From Hymenobacter perfusus (lineage in GTDB: Bacteria; Bacteroidota; Bacteroidia; Cytophagales; Hymenobacteraceae), in the NCBI RefSeq assembly GCF_003944765.1, contig NZ_RWIU01000003.1, forward strand, positions 186,001 through 250,000: a stretch of DNA of 64,000 nt, given 5' to 3'. Shown here piece by piece: positions 51,554 through 60,145 of this stretch (position 1 is its first letter; every line of letters begins with the position of its first letter). The notes under the pieces are model-generated. The model saw only the letters and a program-made list of their open reading frames with translations, was not told where the DNA came from and searched no databases. The position numbers were made by a program, and so were the translations under genes.

Positions 51554-53890
51554 ATGAAACGACTTGCCATCCTGTTTTTCGCCGTGCTGCTGCTGGCCTT
51601 CCGCCCGGCGGACGACCGGAATCCCACTATTTTCCTCGTCGGGGATTCCACCATGTCGGACAAACCGCTGGATAAGGCCGAGCGGGGCTGGGGTATGTAC
51701 TTCCGCCAGTATTTCGATGCGAATGTGGCCCTGCAGAACCACGCCATGAACGGCCGCAGCACCCGCAACTTCCGCCACGAGGGCCGCTGGTCCAAGGTGC
51801 TGGAGCAGCTCAAGCCCGGCGACTGGGTGTTCATCCAGTTCGGCCACAACGACAGCAAGCAGGAAGACACCGCCCGCTACGCCGCCCCCCAGACGGCCTA
51901 CCGCCAGAACCTGATCCGCTACGTGCAGGAAGCCCGCGCCAAGGGTGCCAACCCGGTGCTGCTCACGCCCGTCGGCCGCCGCTATTTTGATGAGGCCGGC
52001 AAACGCAAGGACGACCACGGCGAATATCCCGGCGTGGTGAAGGAAGTTGCCAAAGCCCAGAAAGTGCCAATGATTGACTTGCACGAGTTGAGCTGGACGA
52101 TGTACTCCCAGCTCGGCGACGCGGGCACCAAGCCGCTGTTCTGGAGCTACCAGAACGGCGCCAACAACACCAAGCTCGATAACACGCACTTCTCGGCCTA
52201 CGGCGCCGAGCGGGTGGCCCAGCTGGTAGCCCAGGAAGTGAAAAAGCAGAATCTGGGAATTGCCGCGCACCTCAAGCCGCTGGCCTTCGCCGGTAAGTAC
52301 GCCTACGAGCTGCCCATCGCGCTGCAGCCGTATTTTCGCAAGGATACTTTTAACATCACCAAATACGGCGCTGTAGCCGACGGGCAGAAACTCAACACCG
52401 AGGCTTTCCGCAAGGCCATTGACGCCTGCAGCCAGCAGGGCGGCGTGGTGCTGGTGCCGCGCGGCCTCTGGCTCACCGGCCCCATTCAGCTGAAAAGCAA
52501 CGTAAACCTGCACGTAGCCAAAGGCGCGCTGGTGCAGTTCAGCAGCAAGCTTTCCGACTATCAGCTCATCAAAACCAACTGGGAAGGGGAGGACGCCGTG
52601 CGCAACCAGTCACCTATTTCCGGCTACGACCTCGAAAACATTGCCATTACCGGCGAAGGTACCTTCGACGGGGCCGGCGACGCCTGGCGCATGGTGAAAA
52701 AGGAAAAGCTCAACGCCGGCCAGTGGCAGCGCCTCGTGAAATCGAGCGGCGTGGTGGACGAGAAGGGCACCACTTGGTACCCTTCGGCCAACTCGCTGAA
52801 AGGCTCCACCCTCAACAAGCCCTGGACGTATGCGGCCGGCCAGGAGCCCGACTTCAGCAAGTTTGCCGAGTTCAAGGATTTCCTGCGGCCCAACATGCTC
52901 AGCCTGCAGCGGTGCAAGCAGATTCTGCTCGAAGACTTCACCATCCAGAACTCCCCGGCCTGGACGATTCACCCGCTGCTCTGCGACAACATCACGCTGC
53001 GTAACGTGACGGCCCGCAACCCCTGGTACGGCCAGAACACCGATGCCCTGGACCTGGAATCCTGCCGCAACGGGCTAGTGGAAGGCTGCACGTTTGACGT
53101 GGGCGACGACGGTATCTGCATCAAGAGCGGCCGCGACGCGGAAGGCCGCAAGCGCGGCGTGCCCACTGAGAACTTCATCATTCGGGATACCAAAGTGTAC
53201 CACGCCCACGGCGGCTTCGTGATTGGCTCGGAAATGTCGGGCGGGGCGCGCAACCTGTACGTGAGCAACTGCACCTTCATGGGCACCGACGTGGGCCTGC
53301 GCTTCAAAACGGCCCGCGGCCGGGGCGGCGTGGTGGAAAACATCTTCGTGGACGGCGTGGACATGACCGATATTGCCGGCGAGGCCATCCTGTTCGATAT
53401 GTACTACGCGGCTAAAGACCCCGTGCAGGTGAACGGCGAGGCATTTGGTATTCCTGAAATCAAGGCTGAGCCGCTGAACGAGGGCACGCCGCAGTTCCGC
53501 AACTTCCGCATCACCAACGTCACCTGCAAGGGCGCCAACACCGGCATTCTGGTGCGCGGCCTGCCCGAAATGGCGGTGCAGAACGTGGAAATTGAAAACA
53601 CCGTGCTGGAGTGCAACAAGGGCCTCGTGTGCCAGGAAGCCGACGGTATCCGCTTCAAAAACCTGACGTTGCTATCCAAAGAAACCAAGCCCGTGCTGGA
53701 AGTCCAGAACAGCCGCAACATCAGCTTCGACAACCTGACTTATGCCCCCGGTGCCGAGCTGCTGCTACGCGTAACCGGCGCCCGCAGCAAAGCCGTGGTT
53801 CTGCGCAACACCGATACCAAACCCGCCAAAAAAGGCGTGGAAATGGGGGAGAAGGTGGCCAAGAAAACGGTGACGGTAAGCAAGCTGTAA
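51554..53890 (+). CDS. CE12 acetylesterase-GH28 polygalacturonase fusion
   Basis: A 778-residue two-enzyme protein, with a hydrophobic N-terminal export signal. Residues 22-245 form an SGNH esterase of the rhamnogalacturonan acetylesterase type: nucleophile Ser32 in VGDSTMSD, NGRST, the QFGHND block, and the Asp-His pair in DNTHFSAYGA. Residues 265-760 form a GH28 beta-helix: NTD with D497, GDDGICIKSG with D518 and D519, AHGGFVIGS, and the RxK in RFKTARGRGG. Together they would remove acetyl groups and cut the galacturonan backbone. Substrate specificity within pectin cannot be read. Confidence 0.92.
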   Translation: MKRLAILFFAVLLLAFRPADDRNPTIFLVGDSTMSDKPLDKAERGWGMYFRQYFDANVALQNHAMNGRSTRNFRHEGRWSKVLEQLKPGDWVFIQFGHNDSKQEDTARYAAPQTAYRQNLIRYVQEARAKGANPVLLTPVGRRYFDEAGKRKDDHGEYPGVVKEVAKAQKVPMIDLHELSWTMYSQLGDAGTKPLFWSYQNGANNTKLDNTHFSAYGAERVAQLVAQEVKKQNLGIAAHLKPLAFAGKYAYELPIALQPYFRKDTFNITKYGAVADGQKLNTEAFRKAIDACSQQGGVVLVPRGLWLTGPIQLKSNVNLHVAKGALVQFSSKLSDYQLIKTNWEGEDAVRNQSPISGYDLENIAITGEGTFDGAGDAWRMVKKEKLNAGQWQRLVKSSGVVDEKGTTWYPSANSLKGSTLNKPWTYAAGQEPDFSKFAEFKDFLRPNMLSLQRCKQILLEDFTIQNSPAWTIHPLLCDNITLRNVTARNPWYGQNTDALDLESCRNGLVEGCTFDVGDDGICIKSGRDAEGRKRGVPTENFIIRDTKVYHAHGGFVIGSEMSGGARNLYVSNCTFMGTDVGLRFKTARGRGGVVENIFVDGVDMTDIAGEAILFDMYYAAKDPVQVNGEAFGIPEIKAEPLNEGTPQFRNFRITNVTCKGANTGILVRGLPEMAVQNVEIENTVLECNKGLVCQEADGIRFKNLTLLSKETKPVLEVQNSRNISFDNLTYAPGAELLLRVTGARSKAVVLRNTDTKPAKKGVEMGEKVAKKTVTVSKL

Positions 53891-53898
53891 GCACGAAG

Positions 53899-54046
53899 CT
53901 CCCCTCCTTGGAAAGGAGGGGACGCGGCGGCGCAGCCGACGCCGGGGTGGTTGGCCCGCGTGCTGATGTTGTTTACCCGAATGACCTAACCCCGAATCGG
54001 TCAACGAATCAACCACCCCTAGCCCCTCCTTTTCAAGGAGGGGAAC
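53899..54046. repeat. inverted repeat IR-H
   Basis: CTCCCCTCCTTGGAAAGGAG at the left and its relative CCCCTCCTTTTCAAGGAGGGG at the right; GGGGTGGTT and AACCACCCC form inner arms. It fills the spacer between the GH28 and GH105 genes. Confidence 0.75.
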
Positions 54047-54073
54047 TAGTTTTCTAGCTCTAGCTTCCCATCC

Positions 54074-56002
54074 ATGTCCTTCCGTCCTTTCCTGCTTTCC
54101 GGTTTCCTGCTCGCTTCGCTGTCCACCCAGGCCCAGACCGCTCCTGCGGCGCGGCCAATGTCGCAGCGCATGGCTGATGCGTTTATCAGCTGGCATCCTG
54201 ATTCCATCCTTATCGGCAGCCGCAAAACCGCCCGCTGGGACTATGAGCAGGGCCTGATGCTGAAGGCGCTGGAACGCGTGTGGCAGCGCACCGGCGACCC
54301 GCGCTACTTCACCTACATCCAGAAAGACCTCGACCAGTTTGTGCGCCCCGACGGCAGCATCCGCACCTATAAGCTGGAAGACTACAACCTCGACAACCTC
54401 ACCACCGGCCACGCGTTGCTCACGCTCGGGCAGATGTCGGTGCCCCAGGCCGAGAAGTACCGGCTGGCGGCCCAGCAGCTGCGCAAGCAGCTGGACGGGC
54501 AGCCGCGCACCAAGGCCGGCGGCTTCTGGCACAAGAAAATCTACCCCAACCAGATGTGGCTGGATGGCCTGTACATGGCCGAGCCGTTCTACGCCGAGTA
54601 CAGCCAGGCCTTCAACCAGCCCTCCGGTTTTGATGACGTGGCCAAGCAGTTTGCCCTGATTGAAAAGAATCTCACGGACCCCAAAACCGGCCTCATGTAC
54701 CACGGCTACGACGAAAGCCGGGAGCAGCAGTGGGCCAACAAAACCACCGGCCAGTCGCCCAATTTCTGGGACCGGGGCCTGGGCTGGTACGCCATGGCGC
54801 TGGTAGATGTGCTGGATTATTTCCCTGTAAACCACCCGCAGCGTGCTCAACTTATCAAGAACGTGCAGCGCCTCGCGCCGGTGCTGGTGAAGTACCAGGA
54901 TGCCACCGCCGGCACCTGGTCGCTGGTGATGGACCAGGCGGCCCGCAAGGGTAACTACCAGGAGGCATCAGGCAGCAGCATGTTCGTGTATTTCCTGCAA
55001 AAAGGCGCCCGCTTGGGCTACCTCGATAAAAAGTACGCCGCCGCCGCCCGCAAAGGCTACGACGGCCTGCTGAAGCAGTTTGTGGCCGAGGAAAACGGCG
55101 CGCTGGCCTTCAATGGCACCGTGAGCGTGGGCGGCCTCGGCGGCAAGCCCTACCGCGACGGGAGCTTCGAATATTACCTCACCGAACCGCTGCGCAAAAA
55201 CGACCTGAAAGGCGTGGGCCCGTTCATTCTGGCCAGCGTGGAGATGGAAACCGCTGCCAGCGCCGTGGGAACCGGCAAAACCGTGGCCGTAGACAACTAC
55301 TTCAACCACGAGTTGCGCAAAAACGCGCTGAGCGGCCAGCCTGAAACCTGGCACTACACCTGGGACGACCGCACGCACGGCGGCTTCTACTTCTGGGGCC
55401 AGCAGTTCCGCGACCTGGGCGCGAAAACCGCCACCATCAGCACTGCGCCTACGGCCGCCGCGCTCAAAGGCGTGGACGTGTTCATCATCGTGGACCCCGA
55501 TATCAAAAAGGAAACCCCGCAGCCCAACTTTGTGCAGCCCGCCGACGTGCAGGTGCTCACTAAATGGGTAAAGGACGGTGGCACGCTGGTGCTGATGGCC
55601 AACGACACCAGCAACTGCGAAATCCCCCGCTTCAACATCCTGGCGGCTGCTTTCGGAATGCAGTTCAAATCCTTGAGCCTGAACATGGTGAAAGGCAGCG
55701 AATTTGAGCAGGGTCGGGTGAATATTCCGGCTGGCAATGCCGTATTCAAAACCTCGAAATCGGCTTACATCAAGGAACTGGCGCCGCTGGACGTGAAGAA
55801 TCCTGCTACGCCCTTGGTGAAAATGGGCGAACATACCGTCATTGCCACCGCCAAAGTGGGCAAGGGCACCGTGCTGGCCGTGGGTGACCCGTGGCTATAC
55901 AACGAGTACGTGGACGGCCGCAAGATTCCCGCCTCGTTTGAGAACTACAACGCCGCCCAAGACCTTGCGACCTGGCTGCTGCAACAGCCCGGCCTTAAGT
56001 AG
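54074..56002 (+). CDS. GH105 unsaturated glucuronyl/rhamnogalacturonyl hydrolase with C-terminal domain
   Basis: A 642-residue protein with a signal peptide ending STQAQ. Residues 30-415 are an (alpha/alpha)6 barrel of GH88/GH105 type (DYEQGLMLKALERVW, MWLDGLYMAEPFYAEY, FWDRGLGWYAMALVD, DGSFEYYLTEPLRKNDLKG), which removes unsaturated uronyl residues from lyase products. The remaining 220 residues form a GATase/DUF4350-like domain (GVDVFIIVDPDIK, then LTKWVKDGGTLVLMAND), making it longer than the typical enzyme. It lies in the pectin enzyme cluster after GH28. Confidence 0.88.
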   Translation: MSFRPFLLSGFLLASLSTQAQTAPAARPMSQRMADAFISWHPDSILIGSRKTARWDYEQGLMLKALERVWQRTGDPRYFTYIQKDLDQFVRPDGSIRTYKLEDYNLDNLTTGHALLTLGQMSVPQAEKYRLAAQQLRKQLDGQPRTKAGGFWHKKIYPNQMWLDGLYMAEPFYAEYSQAFNQPSGFDDVAKQFALIEKNLTDPKTGLMYHGYDESREQQWANKTTGQSPNFWDRGLGWYAMALVDVLDYFPVNHPQRAQLIKNVQRLAPVLVKYQDATAGTWSLVMDQAARKGNYQEASGSSMFVYFLQKGARLGYLDKKYAAAARKGYDGLLKQFVAEENGALAFNGTVSVGGLGGKPYRDGSFEYYLTEPLRKNDLKGVGPFILASVEMETAASAVGTGKTVAVDNYFNHELRKNALSGQPETWHYTWDDRTHGGFYFWGQQFRDLGAKTATISTAPTAAALKGVDVFIIVDPDIKKETPQPNFVQPADVQVLTKWVKDGGTLVLMANDTSNCEIPRFNILAAAFGMQFKSLSLNMVKGSEFEQGRVNIPAGNAVFKTSKSAYIKELAPLDVKNPATPLVKMGEHTVIATAKVGKGTVLAVGDPWLYNEYVDGRKIPASFENYNAAQDLATWLLQQPGLK

Positions 56003-56061
56003 TAGCTGCTATCTGCCAGTGGTTTTGTGAGTGAGCTGCTGGTGGATAACAGCTACGTGCC

Positions 56062-56131
56062 ATTCCGGCCAGCGGAAGGAATCTGAAGTTCGGAAGTCCG
56101 ATTTTCTCAGATTCCTCCCGCTGGCCGGAAT
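56062..56131. repeat. inverted repeat before the GH43 start
   Basis: A 25-bp arm (56062-56086, ATTCCGGCCAGCGGAAGG start) with one mismatch to its complement at 56107-56131. It lies 35 bases before the ATG at 56166. Confidence 0.7.
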
Positions 56132-56165
56132 ACTGGTTTTTATCCTTTCTGCTTTTCTGAATCGA

Positions 56166-57791
56166 ATGAAGTTTCGCCTCTTTTTGCTGCTTTTCCTGCT
56201 GCCTTTTCTAGCCGATGCCCAAACGTCATTGTCGAAAGTGTGGGTGCCTGATTTGGGCAATGGTAGCTACAAAAACCCGGTTCTGTACGCCGATTATTCT
56301 GACCCCGACGTGGTGCGGGTGGGCTCCGATTATTACCTCACGTCGTCTAGTTTCAACAGCGCCCCAGGCCTGCAAATCCTGCACTCCCGCGACCTAGTCA
56401 ATTGGACAATCATCGGAGCCGCGTTTAGCCAGCAACCACCGCTGGCACGCTACAACTTGCCGCAGCACGGCAACGGCGTCTGGGCTCCGGCCATCCGCTA
56501 CCACAAAAAGGAGTTCTACCTCTATTACCCCGACCCCGATCTGGGTATTTTCGTGACCAAGGCGACAAACCCGGCCGGACCTTGGAGCACGCCGGTGTGC
56601 ATCAAGGAAGCCAAAGGATGGATTGACCCCTGCCCGCTCTGGGATGAGGATGGCCAAGCCTACCTGGTGCACGGTTTCGCCGGCTCGCGGGCGGGCTTCA
56701 AAAGCGTGCTGGCCGTGAGCCGCATGAGCCCCGACGGCCTGCGCCTGCTGGGCGACGAAGTGCTGGTGTTCGACGGCCACGAGAAGCACCCCACTATCGA
56801 AGGCCCCAAATTCTACAAGCGCCACGGCTACTACTATATTTTTGCGCCGGGCGGGGGTGTGAGCACCGGCTGGCAGGTGGTGCTGCGCGCCAAAAACGTG
56901 TTCGGCCCCTACGAAGACCGGATTGTGATGAACCAAGGCAAAACGCCCGTCAACGGCCCCCACCAGGGTGCCTGGGTGGACACGCCCGACGGGAAAGAAG
57001 ACTGGTTTCTGCACTTCCAGGACCAGGGACCCTACGGCCGCGTGGTATACCTGCAGCCCATGCAGTGGCGCGACGACTGGCCCATCATCGGCGAGGACCC
57101 GGATGGTGATGGCGTGGGCCACCCCGTGCTTATCCACCGCAAACCTGCCGTACGCGGTCCGCAGCCCCCGGCCACGCCCGCCACGTCCGACGAGTTCAGC
57201 AGCGCCGCGCTGGGGCTGCAGTGGCAGTGGCACGCCAATCCGCAGCCGGGCTGGGCGTTTCTGAACCAGAGTGCGGGCACGCTGCGCCTGTACTCGGTGC
57301 CGCTGCCGGACGGGTCCAGAAACCTGTGGCAAGTGCCCAACCTGCTGCTGCAGAAGCTGCCCGCCGAGCAGTTCACGGCCACCGCCAAACTTACCGTCAC
57401 GCCCCGTTTTGAAGGCGAAAAAGTGGGCCTGGTGATAATGGGCCTCGACTACGCTACCCTCATCCTCACCAACACCGGCGGCCAGCTGCAGTTAAGCCAG
57501 ACGGTGTGCCGCAACGCCGATAAGCTCAGCCCCGAAACCACCACCGCCCCGTCCGTAGCCGTTCCCGCGCGCCAGCCCATTTACCTGCGCGTAACGGTGC
57601 TACCTGACGCTAAATGCCGCTTCAGCTATAGCCTCGACGGCCAGCTATTTACGTCCGTAGGCGCGGAGTTTCAGGCCCGGGAAGGCAAGTGGATCGGTGC
57701 AAAAATGGGCCTGTTCAGCACCCGTCCCGGCCAGACCAACGACGCCGGTACCGCCGACGTAGATTGGTTTCGGGTGGAGGCGGTGCAGTAA
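56166..57791 (+). CDS. secreted GH43 family glycosidase
   Basis: A 541-residue enzyme. The ATG at 56166 is used because MKFRLFLLLFLLPFLADAQ is a signal peptide; the longer frame starts upstream of an inverted repeat. The five-bladed propeller carries the GH43 triad: Asp in DYSDPDVVRVG, Asp in WIDPCPLWDEDG, and Glu in HPTIEGPKFYKR. The C-terminal 200 residues form a beta-sandwich domain of the GH43 subfamily that includes xylosidase/arabinofuranosidase enzymes (LGLQWQWHANPQPGW). It probably trims arabinan or galactan side chains of pectin; the substrate is not certain. Confidence 0.88.
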   Translation: MKFRLFLLLFLLPFLADAQTSLSKVWVPDLGNGSYKNPVLYADYSDPDVVRVGSDYYLTSSSFNSAPGLQILHSRDLVNWTIIGAAFSQQPPLARYNLPQHGNGVWAPAIRYHKKEFYLYYPDPDLGIFVTKATNPAGPWSTPVCIKEAKGWIDPCPLWDEDGQAYLVHGFAGSRAGFKSVLAVSRMSPDGLRLLGDEVLVFDGHEKHPTIEGPKFYKRHGYYYIFAPGGGVSTGWQVVLRAKNVFGPYEDRIVMNQGKTPVNGPHQGAWVDTPDGKEDWFLHFQDQGPYGRVVYLQPMQWRDDWPIIGEDPDGDGVGHPVLIHRKPAVRGPQPPATPATSDEFSSAALGLQWQWHANPQPGWAFLNQSAGTLRLYSVPLPDGSRNLWQVPNLLLQKLPAEQFTATAKLTVTPRFEGEKVGLVIMGLDYATLILTNTGGQLQLSQTVCRNADKLSPETTTAPSVAVPARQPIYLRVTVLPDAKCRFSYSLDGQLFTSVGAEFQAREGKWIGAKMGLFSTRPGQTNDAGTADVDWFRVEAVQ

Positions 57792-57800
57792 GAAGCATGT

Positions 57801-57902
57801 GTAGAGACGCAATACTTTGCGTCTCTTCGTTGCTGACGTTGTGTAGCTGACCCACCTAGTTCCGGCCGTTCAACGACGAGACGCAAAGTATTGCGTCTCT
57901 AC
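57801..57902. repeat. inverted repeat IR-A, copy 7 (between GH43 and lacI-type gene)
   Basis: The ends GTAGAGACGCAATACTTTGC and GCAAAGTATTGCGTCTCTAC are perfect complements, 102 bases in all, between two convergent genes. Confidence 0.88.
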
Positions 57903-57914
57903 AGCAATATAGCT

Positions 57915-58943
57915 CTACAGCTTTACCGCTTCCAAGCGCGTAGAGCGGCGCACAATCAGTTCGGTCGGAATCCTCACCGTTTCGATCGGAAGGGCCCGGA
58001 GCTTGCGCTCAATCTGGTCTATGAGGCGCTCGGCGGCTATCTGGCCGATTTCCTGGGCGGGCTGCACCACGGTGCTCAGCGGTGGGTCCAGCAGATCGGC
58101 CACGTTGAGGTTGGTAAAGCCGATGAGCGACACGTCGTCGGGGATGTGCAGGTTGCGCTGGCGCAACGCTTGCAGGCAGCCCACGGCCAGGCGGTCGGAG
58201 GCCGTGAAAAAGGCATCGGGCGGCGAATCGAGGTGCATGAGCTCGTCCACCATCGGGCCTACTTCGTCGGGGCCGAACGTGCCGTAGCGAATCAGCGCTT
58301 CATCGAATTCTAGGCCGTTTTGCTCCAGGGCGGCGCGGTAACCCGCCAACCGCTCCTGCGTGATGCTGAGCCAGGGCTGAATAGTGAGGTGGGCAATGCG
58401 CCGCCGTCCGCTCCGGATCAGGTGCTCGGTGGCGGCGAAGGCCCCGCCGAAGTTATCGGCTACCACTTTGGTCACGTTCAGCTCGCTGGAAACCCGGTCG
58501 AACAGCACCAGCGGCACGTTTTTGTCGAGTACGTCCTGCAAATGCGTCACGTCGGAGGTTTCGCTCGACAAGGACATCAGCAGCCCGTCTACCTTGCGCG
58601 ACATGGCCTGCTGCACGTTGGCCATTTCCCGTTCGTAGCTTTCCTGGCTCTGAAAGATGATAACGTGGTAGCCCCGGTTGTAGGCAATGGCCTCGATACC
58701 GTTGATGGCCTGCGAGAAAAAGTAGTTGGCAATCTGGGGCAAAATCACGCCGATGGCGCGGCTGGCGCTGCCTTTTAGGCTGAGCGCAATGGGGTTGGGG
58801 CGGTAGTTGAGCCGCTCGGCGCACTCCATCACCAGCCGCTTGGTTTCGGGGTTGATTTCGTAGCTGCCCCGCAGCGCCCGCGACACCGTGGAAGTGGAAA
58901 TGCCCAACTCGCGGGCAATGTCTTTGATGGTGTAAACTTCCAC
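57915..58943 (-). CDS. LacI-family transcriptional regulator of the pectin locus
   Basis: A 342-residue regulator. The N-terminal HTH is TIKDIARELGISTSTVSRAL, followed by the hinge helix region (YRPNPIALSLKGSAS). The sugar-binding core has IGVILPQIANYFFSQAINGI and the VLFDRVSSE region. It sits between GH43 and kduD and is divergent from kduD; a 33-bp motif lies in the 317-base gap and recurs before the pectin susC. The likely effector is a pectin breakdown intermediate such as a ketodeoxy-uronate, inferred only from context. Confidence 0.92.
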   Translation of the reverse strand: MEVYTIKDIARELGISTSTVSRALRGSYEINPETKRLVMECAERLNYRPNPIALSLKGSASRAIGVILPQIANYFFSQAINGIEAIAYNRGYHVIIFQSQESYEREMANVQQAMSRKVDGLLMSLSSETSDVTHLQDVLDKNVPLVLFDRVSSELNVTKVVADNFGGAFAATEHLIRSGRRRIAHLTIQPWLSITQERLAGYRAALEQNGLEFDEALIRYGTFGPDEVGPMVDELMHLDSPPDAFFTASDRLAVGCLQALRQRNLHIPDDVSLIGFTNLNVADLLDPPLSTVVQPAQEIGQIAAERLIDQIERKLRALPIETVRIPTELIVRRSTRLEAVKL

Positions 58944-59109
58944 GGGTACGGCAGGGCTAAAGGTGATACGAAAGGAGGCGAGCGAGTGGGTACTTACTAA
59001 AGTGCAAGAACGAAGCTAGTGATTACCCACCGGCTCCAGTCCGGAAAAGTAGTGATACCGGGCGGATTTATGGAAATAAGCCCCGGAAAAACTGCCTTGG
59101 CGGGGCGTT

Positions 59110-59142
59110 GGCAACGTTCCCGACATCGTTTGCGCAAATTAT
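59110..59142 (+). promoter_or_regulatory. candidate LacI-family operator in the lacI-kduD divergent gap
   Basis: GGCAACGTTCCCGACATCG followed by TTTGCGCAAATTAT, matching 46699-46731 at 29 of 33 positions. It ends 118 bases before the kduD ATG. The rest of the 317-base gap shows no gene. Confidence 0.75.
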
Positions 59143-59260
59143 TAGGATCATATTCTTCCGAATGGAAAAGGCTTCCTGTAACCTTAATCATGCCGACTGA
59201 CCTCCGGCGGTTCTACAACTACACGGGTCTTCTTCGAAAAGTTTATAACCCTCTCTGCTC

Positions 59261-60031
59261 ATGTCGCTTGCCGCCGCCTTCGATTTAACGGGTAAACTGG
59301 CCCTGGTAACCGGATGCAACCGGGGCATCGGGCAGGCCATGGCGCTGGGGCTGGCCGAAGCCGGGGCCGACATCATCGGGGTGTCGGCCACGCTGGCGCT
59401 GGAAGGCTCCGAGACGGCGCAGCAGGTGCAGGCCCTGGGCCGGCAGTTTCACGCGTATCAGGCCGATTTCAGCAGCCGCGCCGCCGTGGATGCCTTCCTG
59501 GAACAGGTGCAGCAGGATTTCCCCCGCATCGACATTCTGATCAACAACGCCGGCACCATCCGGCGCGCCCCCGCCGCCGAGCACGCCGACGCCGACTGGG
59601 ACAACGTGCTGGCTATCAATCTTGACGCGCCGTTTCGTTTGGCCCGCTCCATTGGGGGGCGCATGCTGGCGCAGGGCTCGGGCAAGATTATCTTCACGGC
59701 CTCGCTGCTCACGTTTCAGGGCGGCATCAACGTGCCAGGCTACGCGGCCAGCAAGGGGGCCATTGGCTCGTTGGTGAAGGCGCTGGCCAACGAGTGGGCC
59801 GGCCGGGGCGTGAACGTGAATGCCATTGCACCCGGCTACATCGCCACTGATAACACCGAGGCCCTGCGCCAGGACCCCGAGCGCAGCAGCAGCATCCTGG
59901 GCCGCATTCCGGCCGGCCGCTGGGGCCAGCCCGACGACTTCAAAGGCCCGACGGTCTTCCTCGCCTCCAAAGCCGCCGACTATGTCCACGGCACCATCCT
60001 CACCGTGGATGGCGGCTGGATGGGGCGGTAG
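59261..60031 (+). CDS. kduD: 2-dehydro-3-deoxy-D-gluconate 5-dehydrogenase
   Basis: This 256-residue NAD-dependent SDR reduces 2,5-diketo-3-deoxygluconate (DKII) to 2-keto-3-deoxygluconate in uronate catabolism. The Rossmann motif is VTGCNRGIGQ. The KduD signature INNAGTIRRAPA is present, and the catalytic Tyr and Lys lie in GYAASKGA, with FTASLLTFQGG holding the Ser. The C-terminus ends TVDGGWMGR. It is divergent from the LacI regulator and followed by kduI, together forming the intracellular pectin branch. Confidence 0.94.
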   Translation: MSLAAAFDLTGKLALVTGCNRGIGQAMALGLAEAGADIIGVSATLALEGSETAQQVQALGRQFHAYQADFSSRAAVDAFLEQVQQDFPRIDILINNAGTIRRAPAAEHADADWDNVLAINLDAPFRLARSIGGRMLAQGSGKIIFTASLLTFQGGINVPGYAASKGAIGSLVKALANEWAGRGVNVNAIAPGYIATDNTEALRQDPERSSSILGRIPAGRWGQPDDFKGPTVFLASKAADYVHGTILTVDGGWMGR

Positions 60032-60042
60032 CGGTGAAGTTG

Positions 60043-60137
60043 TGAAAGGTGAAATGGTGAAATGTCTGGGTAAGACACCATCACAGCACCGCCGCCTCAT
60101 CCAGCTCACAACTTAACCTTTCACCATTTCACCTTTC
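60043..60137. repeat. inverted repeat in kduD-kduI spacer (IR-I)
   Basis: GTGAAAGGTGAAATGGTGAAA on the left is mirrored by CCTTTCACCATTTCACCTTTC on the right around a 55-base loop. It ends 9 bases before the kduI ATG. Confidence 0.7.
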
Positions 60138-60145
60138 CTCACAAG

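Noticed and set aside
56031..56165. Longer N-terminus of the GH43 enzyme
   Set aside because: The extension covers an inverted repeat and puts the signal peptide in the middle of the protein.
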